The notes under the pieces: generated by a model
What the model was told of the DNA's origin: nothing
The model's database searches: none
Seen by the model: the letters and a program-made list of their open reading frames with translations, nothing else
Made by a program: the position numbers and the translations under genes
Assembly: GCA_013365325.1 (NCBI GenBank)
Contig: JABVXV010000064.1
Coordinates: 62,001 to 126,000, forward strand
Source of the DNA: Dipetalonema caudispina
Lineage: Eukaryota > Nematoda > Chromadorea > Rhabditida > Onchocercidae
DNA: 64,000 nucleotides
Direction of reading: 5' to 3'
Part shown: piece by piece, positions 51,377 to 64,000 of the stretch
How positions within the stretch are numbered: position 1 is the stretch's first letter
Layout of the letters: each line of letters starts with the position of its first letter

Positions 51377-54300
51377 ATGAATCGGAAGGAATATTCGATG
51401 AAGGAAGATGATCTTAGTCAAAGTTCTCAAGTTGTTGCCGCTATCGATACGTTTACTGCATCTGATTATCTTGTAAGATGTTGTACTTCATGTTTTGACC
51501 TATCTACTGCATCATTATATCGAAAACAATCATCATCTATTGATGATAAGAAAAAAAAAAAAGATAAAAGAAATATTGCATCATTATTATTCTTTCAAAT
51601 TTTGCAAAATTTTAAGGAAAAATCTTAGAATAGTTGCGAATGATTAATTAAAGGAATTAAAAAATACAGAAGAAAAAGAAGATAAATATAAATGGTTTTA
51701 GCTAATTATTGATAACAATTCATGAAGAATGTAAAATTTTTCCTTCTTTTTTTTCCTCTTCCTCTTTCCACTTTCACCTTCACTTGGTGTAAAAGTTTTA
51801 ATTATCCTAACAAATAATACCGTATTAAATTTATCCTAATCTTTTCCTCAAATTAAAGATGGAAAAATGAGTGATAACTTGAAGAATTTTGTGTAGTAAT
51901 TTTACTTTTAGTAACTTCTCTATTTTACCGCACATAATTGAAATTTTTACCATTATTTTAAACCGTAATGAATTTCAAAAAAAAGAAATGAAAAAATTAG
52001 AACTTATATATTTCTACATGGATGATTTCTTCACCACTCATTTGAATTATTTGAAATAGCAGTCATACCGTTCTGCCATATATATTTATATATATCATTT
52101 CATTGATAACAGAACGATTGATATAAATAATCTAACAAGGGGATAAAAGGGCAATTTCATCTTTTTGCGATATTTGAATCAATTTTTTTTTTTTCTTTTA
52201 AAATTAATATTGACTAAATTGGAAGTGTTACATAGAAAAAATAAAGTGTTTAGGTGGGTAATTCAATGGATAATATAGAAGGAATGTTAAGATTATTGAA
52301 GAACAATCCACATAATTTAACAATTTTTAAATATCCGAATGATATTACCCAAAAGTATGTTTGAATTTCTTTTCAATCCAAAATTATTTGATATAATGTA
52401 TTGATAATATGTTGTTCATTATATGATATTGAAAAATTTATCTGAAACAATTATTAAACAAAACATGTGTACACAAATAGATATTTACAAAAATTTGCGC
52501 AAACAGAAGCGAATATATTTCGGAAGGCAACAAATCAACTGAATATTAAAAATTTCAATGATTTAAATTGCTAGATTAAAAATTCGAATACATCGGTTAT
52601 TTCACGATGTCACTTATATCTTTTAGCTTTAACGCCAAACAATCGGATAATTATGGGATTCTAAAAATTCTCGACAACTTGTTAACTAAGAATTTCGCTA
52701 TAATTCAATTATTGAATTTCAAATTATAATTTATAATTAAAATATCTTTCTCAACTTTCTTTTTTTTCTTCTTTCAGAGTTAGTGTTGAACCAATTACAC
52801 CAATAGCACACAAATTTGAAAGAAAAGCTTCAATCATTCGTGGTTTTAGTGCTGGTGAGAATTTTCTATCAATTTTCAGTAGTTTTTCAACCTGGTGTTT
52901 CAAATGCTTAGTTTTTTTTCTTGAAGAATCATTCGAATCATTAAAAAAAAATTCGTTCGAAATTTTCTTTGATATTTTTCTTGGGCTATCAATATTAGTG
53001 ATATCATTCATACTCGAAATTCTTTGTCTATTTCGATTCATATAATACCTGAAATTTTAAACAGTTTTAGATTCAATGATACAAACAAATCAGCAATTTA
53101 TGCGGCATTCAATGCAAGGCTTAAAAGTACTTTCATCTCATTTGATCCTTCTTTATTGGCAATAATTAGTACAAAAACTAATTATCAATGTATGCATGAA
53201 AATGTATTGTAGATTTCAGTAAATCTAGATTTAAATTTTAATTGTTGATTTATTTGTTGAAAAAAAATGAAGTAAGCATTATGTTTGAGATAAAGATAAC
53301 ATTATTATTATTTGTAGAGTCAACAAAATATCGAACCACAAATAACTTCATCATCTACCGTCGTACCTAATGTATTCATTGTTGGTAAGAGTATTTTATT
53401 AAGTAAAGTCAACTTTAACTTTAGTTAGTATTTTTTCAAAGTCTACGTAAGTTTCCGCAAGATGCTCATTAATTTGTTTGCAGCAATAGCTTATAAAATC
53501 TGAAAAATTTATTTTCGATCACTTTTTTAAAATCTTTTCCCATTTCACATTGCAAATCATGCTAGTTGTATCCAAATTTAATATTGTAATTAAGGTAAAA
53601 TAGCATTGGTCAAATTAATGAAACAAATCCATTACTAACATAATTGTTTTAACCACAATAATTTCAGGTCCAGTAAGAGTTCAAACAGTACAAAAAATTG
53701 ATGGACGCCCAATGGATAAATTATTTATTGATGAAATATTAGAATTGTATAGTTCCGGTGTAAAATATCCGAGCAAGGAATTGATCAGTATAAAGCCTAA
53801 AATACTAAAGTCTCTGCCTACGGTAAACTTTTTACCATAATCTTCAACTCTTCTTACATACCGTAACCGAGCGCTGAATGTAGCAATAAAATTATATGTA
53901 ATAGATTAATTATAATCATGGTTAACCTATGGAACGATTTAAATGATTTGGCATTTTTTTCGGAAAGAGTTAGGTAAGATATACGATCGGGAGCTATTTA
54001 GCTACCATAATATAATTCGGATAACTTAATACACCTGATCATTTTGTTAATTCTAAAGGATAAATGATATTAACATGTTAAAATCGTGAAAAGTTTGACA
54101 TTGCCTTTTAATCCATATTACTTTTTTTTTAAATTTATATTACTTTTAATTTATATTGCTCTAATTTATATTATTTTTAATTTTCAAAAAGTATCATCAA
54201 TTCCTCAATAAGACTTTTTTCAGACAACCAAAAATATTCCAATAACGGTACAATCCGTTCGCGTTGGTTGTGATTATGTACGAATTGATCGGAAAATTGA

Positions 54301-57300
54301 AATAGATCGATCGAAAATCAAATCACAACCTTCTCTGAATACAAAAGAAGTGGTGAAATTTGGTGGCAATGGAAATCGTTCGTTCCTTGTTTCTTTATCT
54401 TATCATTTACATACAGAAATGTCTTTATGAAGGAAAACAGGATTTCCACTTAAAATGTTCAAGAAACCATCTGAATACAATCATTCAACGACCAACTTTG
54501 CAAAGCATTCCCGGTTAAACAAGATCCATTTCCGACTTTGACCTGCATAATTAATGTCATGCTAGATGGTCGTCAAAACTTACGAATTATAAAAATAAAT
54601 CAACTTTTTAGGCATAATTATGCAAAATTTTACATCAAACAATAGATTTAATGTGAAATTTGAAAAAAAATAAGTTGAAATACCGTTTTCAGAAGAAATT
54701 AGACCAAGCCGGAAGTCAAAATCGGAAGCTACCATTCTTAGAGCACCTGTGTTCAATTTGATCGGACCACTGATAATTACAGCATTCCAAAATACACTAC
54801 ATGATACTAGTGGTAGTTTCAAAATTTATGAAGAAATTGAACTTCGTGCTGATGGAAGTACTGCAAAACCAGAAATTGTTCGTTAAATTTTCCTATTTTA
54901 GATTATTTTGAAATTTTAAGCAAAAAAAAAAATAATCAGTCGAAAATGATTTATCCAAATGTTTTGTCTCTACAATTTTCAAATCAGACATTTCTTATCA
55001 ACATTATCTTTCACTCTCTCTCTCTCCCTCTCTTATCAGAAACGTAGTTAGAATACTTGGATGATGAAGGGAGAGCAGAGGAAGAATCTGAAGTTATCTC
55101 TAAAATTTCGAACATTTTATCAGATTACCAACTTGATTGAACTCATTGATCGTGAGGATTTAATAATTGCCAAGTGGTGGAAATTTAGTTTACACTATGA
55201 TTTGCTTTAAAGTAATTTAGTAATGATTTGCTTAGATTTAAGATATATTAGGGTTTTGTATCAGACTTGTGCTTAGATTAATTTGATTTATGACTAATTT
55301 AAATATAAATTACACTTAACTTTGACTTATTTCTTCATCTAAATTCATTTATCTTCATACTTTCAAATTTACATTCCTGTTTTATTTATTAATTGAATGG
55401 AGGCTTTTGCAGACAGTTGTACCATTTCTTCGAAAGGTATCAGTGTTACCGAAGAATAAGAAAGAACAAATGCCAATCAAATATCAAGAAGATATCCTTA
55501 TAGGTTATAACGTAATGCTTATCAAACGTCTTATTGAAATTAAACCTTCCTTCAAAAAACAGGTACGAATTATTGTGTAAATCACATCACCTATCGTCCT
55601 TTTCAATTATAATAGAGTAATTATCACTAATTATAACTTATCACGATTCTTAAGCGTACAACATACCCTCACTGAATAGAATTATCACAAGTAAAATGAT
55701 AAGATATTTTAATCTTTTTCGTTTTATGGAAGCTAATATTGAACTATTAATTCCATTATTAAAGCTTTTGATATCACTAAAAGCCGAAAATTCATGATCA
55801 TTATAATGCAACAAAATGAGAATCGTTTCACGGAATTTGTCTCAAATTTTAACTGAAATTATTAAAAAAGAAAACAATAGAAATGAAAACTAGTGCTTAT
55901 AATTAATTAATTTATTTTATAGCTAGTTGACTTTTCATTAAGCGAAGAACGGAATTATGTCACCGACAAAACCGTTTGTACTCCAACTAGTGTTACCGAA
56001 TCTTTGTTAGTATCGAAAACCTTTTTTCTTCCGATCTTTCAAGATTATTAACTGAAAGGAAAAAGCTAATACTTCAATTAATTTTTATAAATTGGATGCA
56101 TAAATAAGCTTTTTAATGTAATTTAACTGCGAGAATTGTACATACAGATGACATTAATGTTTATTTGTATCTTTTATTATTTGAGTAATTGGAACACTAA
56201 ACGTATTCTTCAATATTTTGCAAGTTAAAAGTTTATTACATTTATCAAGTCTAAAAAATGGAACTAATTAGAATGATGAAGGACTTGATTTAAAGATTTC
56301 CAAATCTATCTCTGCTATGTAAAAATTTTTAAGCAAGACAAAATTTGAATAAAAAAAAAATTAGCCTACTCTTTAAATGATCTTATTGGGATATAAAATA
56401 GTTATTGATATTTTCAATTTACTGGTAATTTTAGATAAAAATTTTAGAGCTTCAAATATCGTAGGAACACCAAAAATGCTGGTCCTGCAAGAACCACCTA
56501 TAAGAACGGATTTTACAAGTAGCAGTTCCGCCGAGCAGGAATTTCTTCATTTAGCGGAACCAACGTTTCTTCCTCCGACAGAATCAGTTTATCAAAATGG
56601 CAAAACAGAAGGAAGTTTAAGAACAGCTATTGGTTCCTCTGAAATTATCAATCAAGGTGATCTTTTAGTATATACTTTTACTTGAAAGAAAAATAGCTTC
56701 AAGAATCAAGAATTCGAATACTTCAATTACAAAGAAATTCATTTGATCGAGTCAGGATAGCTGACCAACCTTCTGAAAGATCGAGTTGATCAATAATAGA
56801 AAGATCGATTTCTTGAAGATGCCATTATTAAATGTATTGTTTCATTTGACTGCTCCTAATAGTAATAAAGTTGGTAAAATGTAGAATTAATTATATCTTA
56901 GTTATAATTAGAAGATAATATTTGTGTCTTACTGATAAAAAGTAATTTGCTAATTGAATCAAATATGAATGCTTTTTTCAGGTCGTGGCATAATAAAAAC
57001 ATTTGACAAATTTCAGCTTATTCGACATCCAACAACGATTAGTGGGTAAAATTTACACTGTGAATGAATTTTTTTTCTAATAGCTTTTCTTGGTTGCTTC
57101 TTCAAAGCAATGAAATTTCCGAAAATTTCACTCGATCTGAACAAACTAAAATGAATCTAATCAATATCGATATTAATCAAAGGTTAAATTAAGCAGTCAA
57201 AATCTACTAAATTAGTATCGTAAGATCCTAAATATGCAATAGTATTATCCATGGCAAAATTCGTCTTATTAGAGGAATGAAGGAAATAAAAGTATTAGGT

Positions 57301-60300
57301 GAACATATTAAGCATGGAAAAGATCATTAATTAAAGGTTTGTTTTAATTAAAAATTTAACAGGTCTAAAGCCAGCGAAATTCCAAAGAGGACAAAACATT
57401 ATGAATCAAAAGGTTAAATTGCTATTTGTTGAAGTTGGATTCATTTGCTAAAAGAACACAATCAAACTAGTTATTGAATTAATTGCTTTTAATTAGAATA
57501 AATTTTGTATTTCATACTAATTCTTCATTCAACAATCTATTAATGTGAAAGAATTGTAAAATCTAATAGTCTTAGCTTTTATAATAAAATTCAAAAACAA
57601 TTATCACTTTTTGATAGTTATTAGAAATCACATTATACCATAAGCATATTTTTCCTTTTTTTTAGCTTTCAATTTATAACTTTTAAATATTTTGCTCTTC
57701 TCCGCTGACTTTTATATTAACATTAAGTACGAGAAAAGTAATTAATTAACTATAAAGAAAGTATTGGTGTATAAAGAATGATTTCAGTTGGCAAATCACC
57801 TACCGAAGCTTTTATAAGCGCTGAATTACAAACATCTCGTCCATCATCTGGAATTTCAAAACTCGAAGTTCCCGAAGTTAACGATTATGCTTTACGTTAG
57901 ATTTTCTAATTTTTTCTTTCCAATTTAAAAACCATTTTTATTAAATGATTTTCACTAATACACATCGGATATAATTATTTTGGATCTCATTACCAAAAAA
58001 ATTTGAGCAATTTTCATTCTTCAGAAGCTCATTCTGATTCGTTACATACCGGACGATCAATTAGCACAGAATACGCGAAAATTTCGAAACAAGATAAGTA
58101 TCGTGAACTGTTGAAGTTTTGACAATAATCATTTAATTAATGATATGTTGGTGAAAAAAAAATGGATAAAATGATGAAGATATTAGCTTATTTTCTTTCA
58201 TTTTGGAGAATATCTATAAATTATCAAAATTTCAAACATAAAGAAATCGTTTCGAACGATACGACAGCAATCAAATATAATGTATTATCAATTATTTTAG
58301 AATTTAATTCGTTATGGGATTGAAAATTTTGTTTGAAGATTTTTTCTTGCTTTCGAAAAATTGAAAGTTAATTCATGAAAATTAATTTTAAATCTTCTTT
58401 TAGCAATCAAGTCATCAGCGGAAGCTGCCTTAAGCGCTAAATTATTAAAAGCCAGATCAGCTTTAAGTGATAAATTATCAACAGCCCGATCAACTTTAAG
58501 CGATAAATTATTAATAGCCCAATCAGCAGAAGATGAAAAGAAACAATCAAGAGAATCCGTTTTCATTCTAAAGAAAAAAAAGTTACTACCGAATGAAACA
58601 ATAGATTCAAATTCAAAAATTCAACGAATTTATCATCCCTCTTCCAGTTTTACGGTGAAGAAACCTCGTTCACCTACCGGATTTCAGCCTATTTATTCAT
58701 CACCAGTATATCCTTCAACACCATTACGTTCACCAAGACAAAAAAAGGTGCACAAAATTATTTCTCATAGTCCTGAAGAAGGAAATATACTTACTGCAGT
58801 ACTACCGGAAGGTTACGTTATCATTATCATAATTTCTACTTTATAACTATTATGAGACTTTTTATAATAAGATTCATTCACGTAAGTTACGGATCGTATC
58901 ATGTTAAAATAACTGTAGGAAAATAAAAAGTAACGTAACGTAGAACTTAGAAATGATAGGTTATCTTATTTATTTAATGATAAGTGATCCAATTATCTTA
59001 GTTCAAGAAATGTATGAAATTTATTTACCAAAAATTAAACTCATTCATTTTTAATCTTTCATACTTTTTAGGATTGTCTTCTTCTTCCAGTTCCACTTAC
59101 ACATTTAAAACCGATTCTTCAATGGATGAAAAAAAGTATGTGAAGTTTCTTTGTTAAAACTACAATATTTAGATGTTAATTGAAATGTTATAAATTCGGC
59201 TTTCCGCACGGGAACTCCAGTTTAATGAATAAATTGTTAAGCAATTAGGATTTTGTGCAAAGTCTTATCAGATGAGATTCTAAACGAATAACTTGCTGCT
59301 ATATGGATTCTAAATCGGATAACATGTATCGGTATTTTGTTATTTGTTTTGAAATTTCGGAAACTCTAATTTATGTGAAAATAATTATGATGCAACAATT
59401 ATGCTTCCGGATTTTTGTTGAAATATACTTACTGTAAATAGTAATATAGGAATCGTCGAGAATTGTTGAATTTCCAGAAAGATTTCAAGAAGTGTGCAGA
59501 AAATACCATCAACTCGTCCCATATCTGATAATCAAACTTTCAAATACAATGGATTATTGAGACTTTTTGGTACGAGAGATGAAAATGACAAAGAAAAATC
59601 ACTCAGCATTCCAAATGCTCGTAAAATTTCGGATCAAGCAGTAATAAAATCACGCTTTCCGGAAGCTGATGAACAAGTATTAACAGCTCATGAATTATCT
59701 CGAGAAACATTGAACTATAGCGGAATCTCAAAGGAAAGCAAACAGCGCCGTCTCTCTGCAATTCCCGGAAAATTTTTTGATACTCGTTCGGCAGAAATTC
59801 CATCACGAAAAACGCTTTCGAATATGCAACAGCAAAGTAGCTTTCCTTTCATAAGCGAACATGAATCGAAAAATCTGAAATCCTGCTCAGCAGATGTACT
59901 GTTAGAATCAGGAAAGAAGAGCTTATCTACTGTTCCCGAAAAAGGTCATGCATTATCACATAAACGGAAATTCGGATTACTACCTCCTACACCTAGTATC
60001 ATTTCAACTTCACCTAAACGACCCTCATCAAATCGTAGTAAAGAAAGTGTCATTTCACAATCATCTACCATGTCAAAAGTATTTTTTACCCGTTTCTTAT
60101 TAAATTTCATAATTTTCATTACCTTCACTTTATTCATTATCATTGGAAGGGATTATTTTTCAAGCTTGGAAATAATTTTAAGATCGATAAATTGGTACTG
60201 AGAACTTAGCAAGTTAATATTCAATAAATATGAGTGAAATCAGTGATTTGAACCAAGTAGAAATTTACAAATAGGATATTTTGAATCAAAAATTTTGAAT

Positions 60301-63074
60301 CCTTATTACTTGTATTTTTATCCCGATCTTGGTTAGATTCTATCAAATATTTTGAAATCAGGTAGAAAGGTGAAAATCAAATCAACGGGTCGGAAAAGGA
60401 AGACAAAAATGAGAGAGTATGAAATGAAACGATAAAGTATTATTGTCACAAAAAGCATTACTTATTTGATCTATTAAGTGAATTGCGTTAGAATTGAATA
60501 CTACTTGATCATTGAATTCAAATAAGGATATATGATCACATTACTTCGTATCACAATATTTCTGCTAGATAATGTTACAGGAAGCATTGTCAGAAATTGA
60601 TAAAAAAGTACATGTAATATCCAAGAAAAAACCAAAAGTATTTCAATCACGTTTCGGGAGATTCCCACTAAAAGCTCGATCAATAAAATCTGGTATGAAA
60701 AAAAAAAATTCTTTTTTTAAATTATTGAAATACTAATTTCTTTATCAATATCCATCGTTATTGACGATTGACTGAATTAAGGAAAATAATTTGAATATTT
60801 AGGAATGTATATATATATCATTTAAAATAATTTACCTGGGATGATATGATATATCCAGTGGGATTATATCATATCAGTCCTGATAAACTCTTTGCTAATG
60901 CTTTCCTTGTATTAATCTCTTGAAAGATAAATTATGACTTGATTTCATTTGAAACTAACTTTTAGTACAATGTTAGTTTTATGGAATGATACGCAAAAGA
61001 ATTAATGAAAATTGATCTATTACTTTTATAAAATTCACTGTTTGGATTTCAAAAATTTTAGTTGTGAATGTTCTTTTTCCGTTAATTTTTCTAGTATCTA
61101 TGTTAAACATTTTGCATCATTGTAAATACTGCTACATGTAACATTTTGAAAATGAAATATTTTTGAAGTCTAAATTCAACGAGTGACTTCTTCGCCATGT
61201 TTTTTATTTCATTTTTTCTTTTTATTTCAGGACACAAAAAATCAATTAGTACCGGTACTGCACTAACTCGAATAAAACGGTTCATTTATTTTCATTTCCG
61301 TCAAAAAAAATAATAAAAAAAAAGGGAAAAAATTCTCGATACTTCAGTGTCTGAATTTGTCAATTTTAAAAAGTGCAGAAAAAAAAAAGTGAGCAGCATA
61401 AGTAACGGATAACTTTCTATATTTTTGCACTACAATTACACATCCAAACAACGTACGCTTGAAAATTGTAATAATTTTCTTAGACGTACGTTTGTGTAAT
61501 ACGTAAATAATTTTAATGATTTTAATATGGATGAGTAATCCGATCTTTAACTATCATTTAGGGTACCTTCATTAGTGACCGTAACACAAGAATCAGATGA
61601 TATCAAAAGTACCAATATACGAAAACCATCGAGATGTAAGGAATTTTGATTTCTCAAGATTTCATTTGATGAAAAAAATTTTATTTTTATAAATTAAAGA
61701 AATGAATTTCAGGGTTTGAAAAACCTATGTTCACAGATCAATCAGAATCGGAATCTCATGCGCAAAGTATTGATTTCAATATTTTTTCCTTCTTATAGTT
61801 CTACTTGAGTTCAGAATAAAGAAGTCCTTTTCAATTCCTTACGTTACGTGTTGGGAATAATGTACGTCAGCTGCGCTATGCGAAATTTAAAGAAATTTAA
61901 TTGTTGCAACACTAACGTTTTCTTCAATCATTCTTATTTCCAGCGACACGTATCGTTATTCCCATATCTTCCGATATGTCAAAATCATCCATTCCAAATG
62001 CGTTATCACCAATAAAACCAAGCATGTAAGTGACCACAAAACTGGCCACCATATTTTCATCAATTTTATTTAATCTAAAATCAAAAATTTGTTGATGATA
62101 AACTAGCAATAACTCAAATTTGTTTTATTGTATGATATAAAGTTAATTTCACATTCTTCGCAAATTATTAGTTCAACTATTTTCTTCTTTTTTTTTTTTG
62201 ATTTCAGGATGAAAAAAGCCTCAACAATTTCCAATACATCAGCTAAAGAAGAATCTGAGGTAATGTTAAAGATTTGTTCAAATTCTAACAATATTTTATT
62301 CATAGATTCATCAATCTTATTCGACCATAAAATTTTTAAATTCTTATCTAAGCTTCTTTCTCTTCTCCAATAACAGTTAAAGTTTTGCCTATCTTGCGAT
62401 CAGATTAATACTTTTCTCAATCCAAAATGCATGGATGATTACGAATGGCAGATGAAACTTCAAAATTGAAAATTAGCAATGTTTCAAATTATTTAGTGAT
62501 ATGGGTTTGCAGTTGATAATTTCAATATTTTGAAATACTAATCTGTGTTGTTCGAATTTTAAACAGGAAAATTTAGGCTAGCCGGATAAAAGGAACTTCC
62601 ATAGTAATCCAATCGAAAGATGAGGAAAATCTCACCGTATGTTCATTCTATCAATTCTTATGATAAAGTAATAAGTTTCATAAAATTCAATTAATTACAG
62701 ATTTCCTAATTTGCTTCAACTAAAAACTTGCAATTGATGATTTATTGTTGCATTTATATAATCTTAACGAAATTGATGATTTATATGAAATTTTAATCGA
62801 AGTAAAAAATAAAGAAACGAAATTATTGATATATATATACTATTAGCAATATGTATATAACAGAAAAACAAAGAAAAATGATCTAAAAAAGGAAGTAGTT
62901 CGATTTGAAAATTGCTGCAAAAATTTTAAATTCACTTTTCAGATTCAACTAAATATAAACTTACAAGTAAAGGATAAAGAGGGTAAATTAAATGAAAAAC
63001 ACAGCCTTAAACCGAAACGGATACTAGTGAAAGGTCGTGAAGTATACTCGAAAAATGACACCTATCAGCTATGA
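51377..63074 (+). CDS. Large Ser/Lys-rich protein of unknown function, 26 exons
   Basis: Exons: 51377-51472, 52254-52354, 52778-52854, 53065-53126, 53318-53384, 53668-53822, 54224-54362, 54693-54877, 55413-55562, 55923-56005, 56448-56656, 56982-57045, 57363-57412, 57788-57895, 58025-58102, 58404-58811, 59072-59135, 59478-60078, 60581-60692, 61231-61279, 61562-61635, 61713-61766, 61944-62025, 62208-62259, 62577-62636, 62943-63074. The sum is 3,312 bases (1,103 residues) with every phase matching. I recognise no domain. It has no signal peptide or membrane segment; the first third looks more ordered, and the rest is Ser/Thr/Lys/Pro-rich and probably disordered. Features include an 11-residue repeat (exon 16), clustered Ser/Thr-Pro sites and recurring basic-x-Leu-Ser motifs before Pro. 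The weakest donors are after 54877 (GTTCGT) and 58102 (GTGAAC). A nuclear or cytoskeletal role is a guess from composition. Confidence 0.72.
58427..58525 (+). repeat. Three in-frame 33-base (11-residue) repeats
   Basis: Within exon 16 three tandem units encode variants of A/T-L-S-D-K-L-x-x-A-R-S. Each unit is 33 bases, so the array keeps frame. Leu, Lys and Ala positions are constant, as expected of a hendecad (11-residue) amphipathic helix. Confidence 0.85.
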
Positions 63075-63130
63075 TTCATTGGTTTCTATAAAATGATTAT
63101 CATTCAGAAATATAATGTTGAATGTAGCAT

Positions 63131-63136
63131 AATAAA
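63131..63136 (+). terminator. Poly(A) signal of the 26-exon gene
   Basis: AATAAA lies 56 bases after the final stop codon, followed by a short (CA)n run. The close spacing supports the 3' end. Confidence 0.55.
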
Positions 63137-64000
63137 TTTAACATAAAACACACACACACACATACATAAAAGATTGTTTATTAATATCAAAATTTTTCAA
63201 TTGGTTTAAGAAAAGAAATGTTAAAATCAAATCAAAAAGATCAATTTTTGCTTCATTTAGCATTCTTTTTATAATTCATCAAATATAAAATAATAGCAAC
63301 AATCGCTTTACAACATTCTTCTCTGTTCACGTCTTTTTCTCGAGAATGCTAATGAAGTAATAAATTATGAAAGCTTTCAACGGTAACAAATATTTATTTA
63401 ATCTTCTAAGAACTAGCAACAATATCAGGTTCAAATAGATATCTTCATCACAAATCATTATTAATAAATCTAAAAATGAATATAGCGTTATTTTGAATAG
63501 CTTTTCATATCTGAGAACAAAAAGGAAAAAATATTGAAGGCTCTATGGGCAATCATAATTAATGATTAATCAACGATATAATTTGGCTTGATTTAATTAA
63601 TTTTAGGATGACATTTATTTAGAATAACGCTATCGATGATATTGCTAATAAAGTGGTGCAATCAGTGATTTCGCAAATTCATAAATAAATCAATTACATA
63701 AAATATGCAGTAATTACAAGGGTTGAAAATGCTTGAAAAATTTGAAAATCGAAGAAATGAAACAGTTCAAACTGACGGATGAACTATCTGTGGCATGCCA
63801 AAGTTTACAACAAAAATTTCATTATCATAAAGATTATCGATGTTAACAATTTTAGAATAGAATGAAAGTGTAGCAGTAATAGAAATAAAATTACAAATAT
63901 ACCAAATTTTATATGAACAGCCTAGCACTAAATTGAACTATGATATTCTTATCAACGATTAGAATATGATAAGCTTATTTAATGATTGATTTCAAAGTTG
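63137..64000. other. AT-rich flank, no gene seen
   Basis: It begins with a short (CA)n run (about 63150-63162). No open frame or splice-compatible exon is supported up to the window edge. Confidence 0.5.

Overview
The window looks like a contig from an AT-rich nematode genome, most likely a filarial or other spirurid (clade III) worm. The reasons are a Gly-X-Y cuticle collagen of nematode type, introns in every confident gene, frequent TTTCAG/TTTTAG acceptors lying a few bases before start codons (candidate spliced-leader sites), and very long poly-A/poly-T tracts in the non-coding DNA. No rRNA, tRNA, transposon, CRISPR array or bacterial operon was recognised. I assembled the gene models by hand from splice signals and reading-frame phase, and every junction in the listed models is phase-consistent.

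Left arm (1-24 kb). A secreted protein with two C-type lectin domains (2239-4380, +) is followed by a small basic, probably nuclear, protein (5009-6024, +). About 17 kb of AT-rich, homopolymer- and microsatellite-laden DNA then has no gene I can support. A TATA box and signal-peptide mini-exon at 23.2 kb may mark a tiny secreted-peptide gene.

Middle (24-42 kb). A 327-residue cuticle collagen (24583-30220, +) has a first intron of about 4.6 kb. A four-exon secreted protein of unknown family (34895-37541, -) ends in a Gly-Lys-Arg tail like a neuropeptide precursor. A small two-exon gene (41391-41774, +) converges on the next gene.

Right arm (42-64 kb). Heparan-sulfate 6-O-sulfotransferase (42179-45196, -, eight coding exons, 416 aa) is separated from a single-box HMG protein (48601-49519, +, 90 aa) by 3.4 kb containing a perfect three-unit heat-shock-element match, a strand-asymmetric GT-rich tract and a CATTC-type pentamer array. 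A short antisense ORF lies in the HMG intron. The last 12 kb is a 26-exon gene (51377-63074, +) encoding about 1,103 residues of Ser/Lys-rich protein that I do not recognise. It is the most substantial unexplained object here.

The genes form no pathway. Two recognised products act in extracellular matrix (collagen, heparan-sulfate modification), two are predicted to be secreted (lectin, GKR-tailed protein), and three are probably or possibly nuclear (HMG, the basic small protein, the 26-exon protein). Main limits: no database search was possible, 5' ends are uncertain where trans-splicing occurs, and a few splice choices are flagged.
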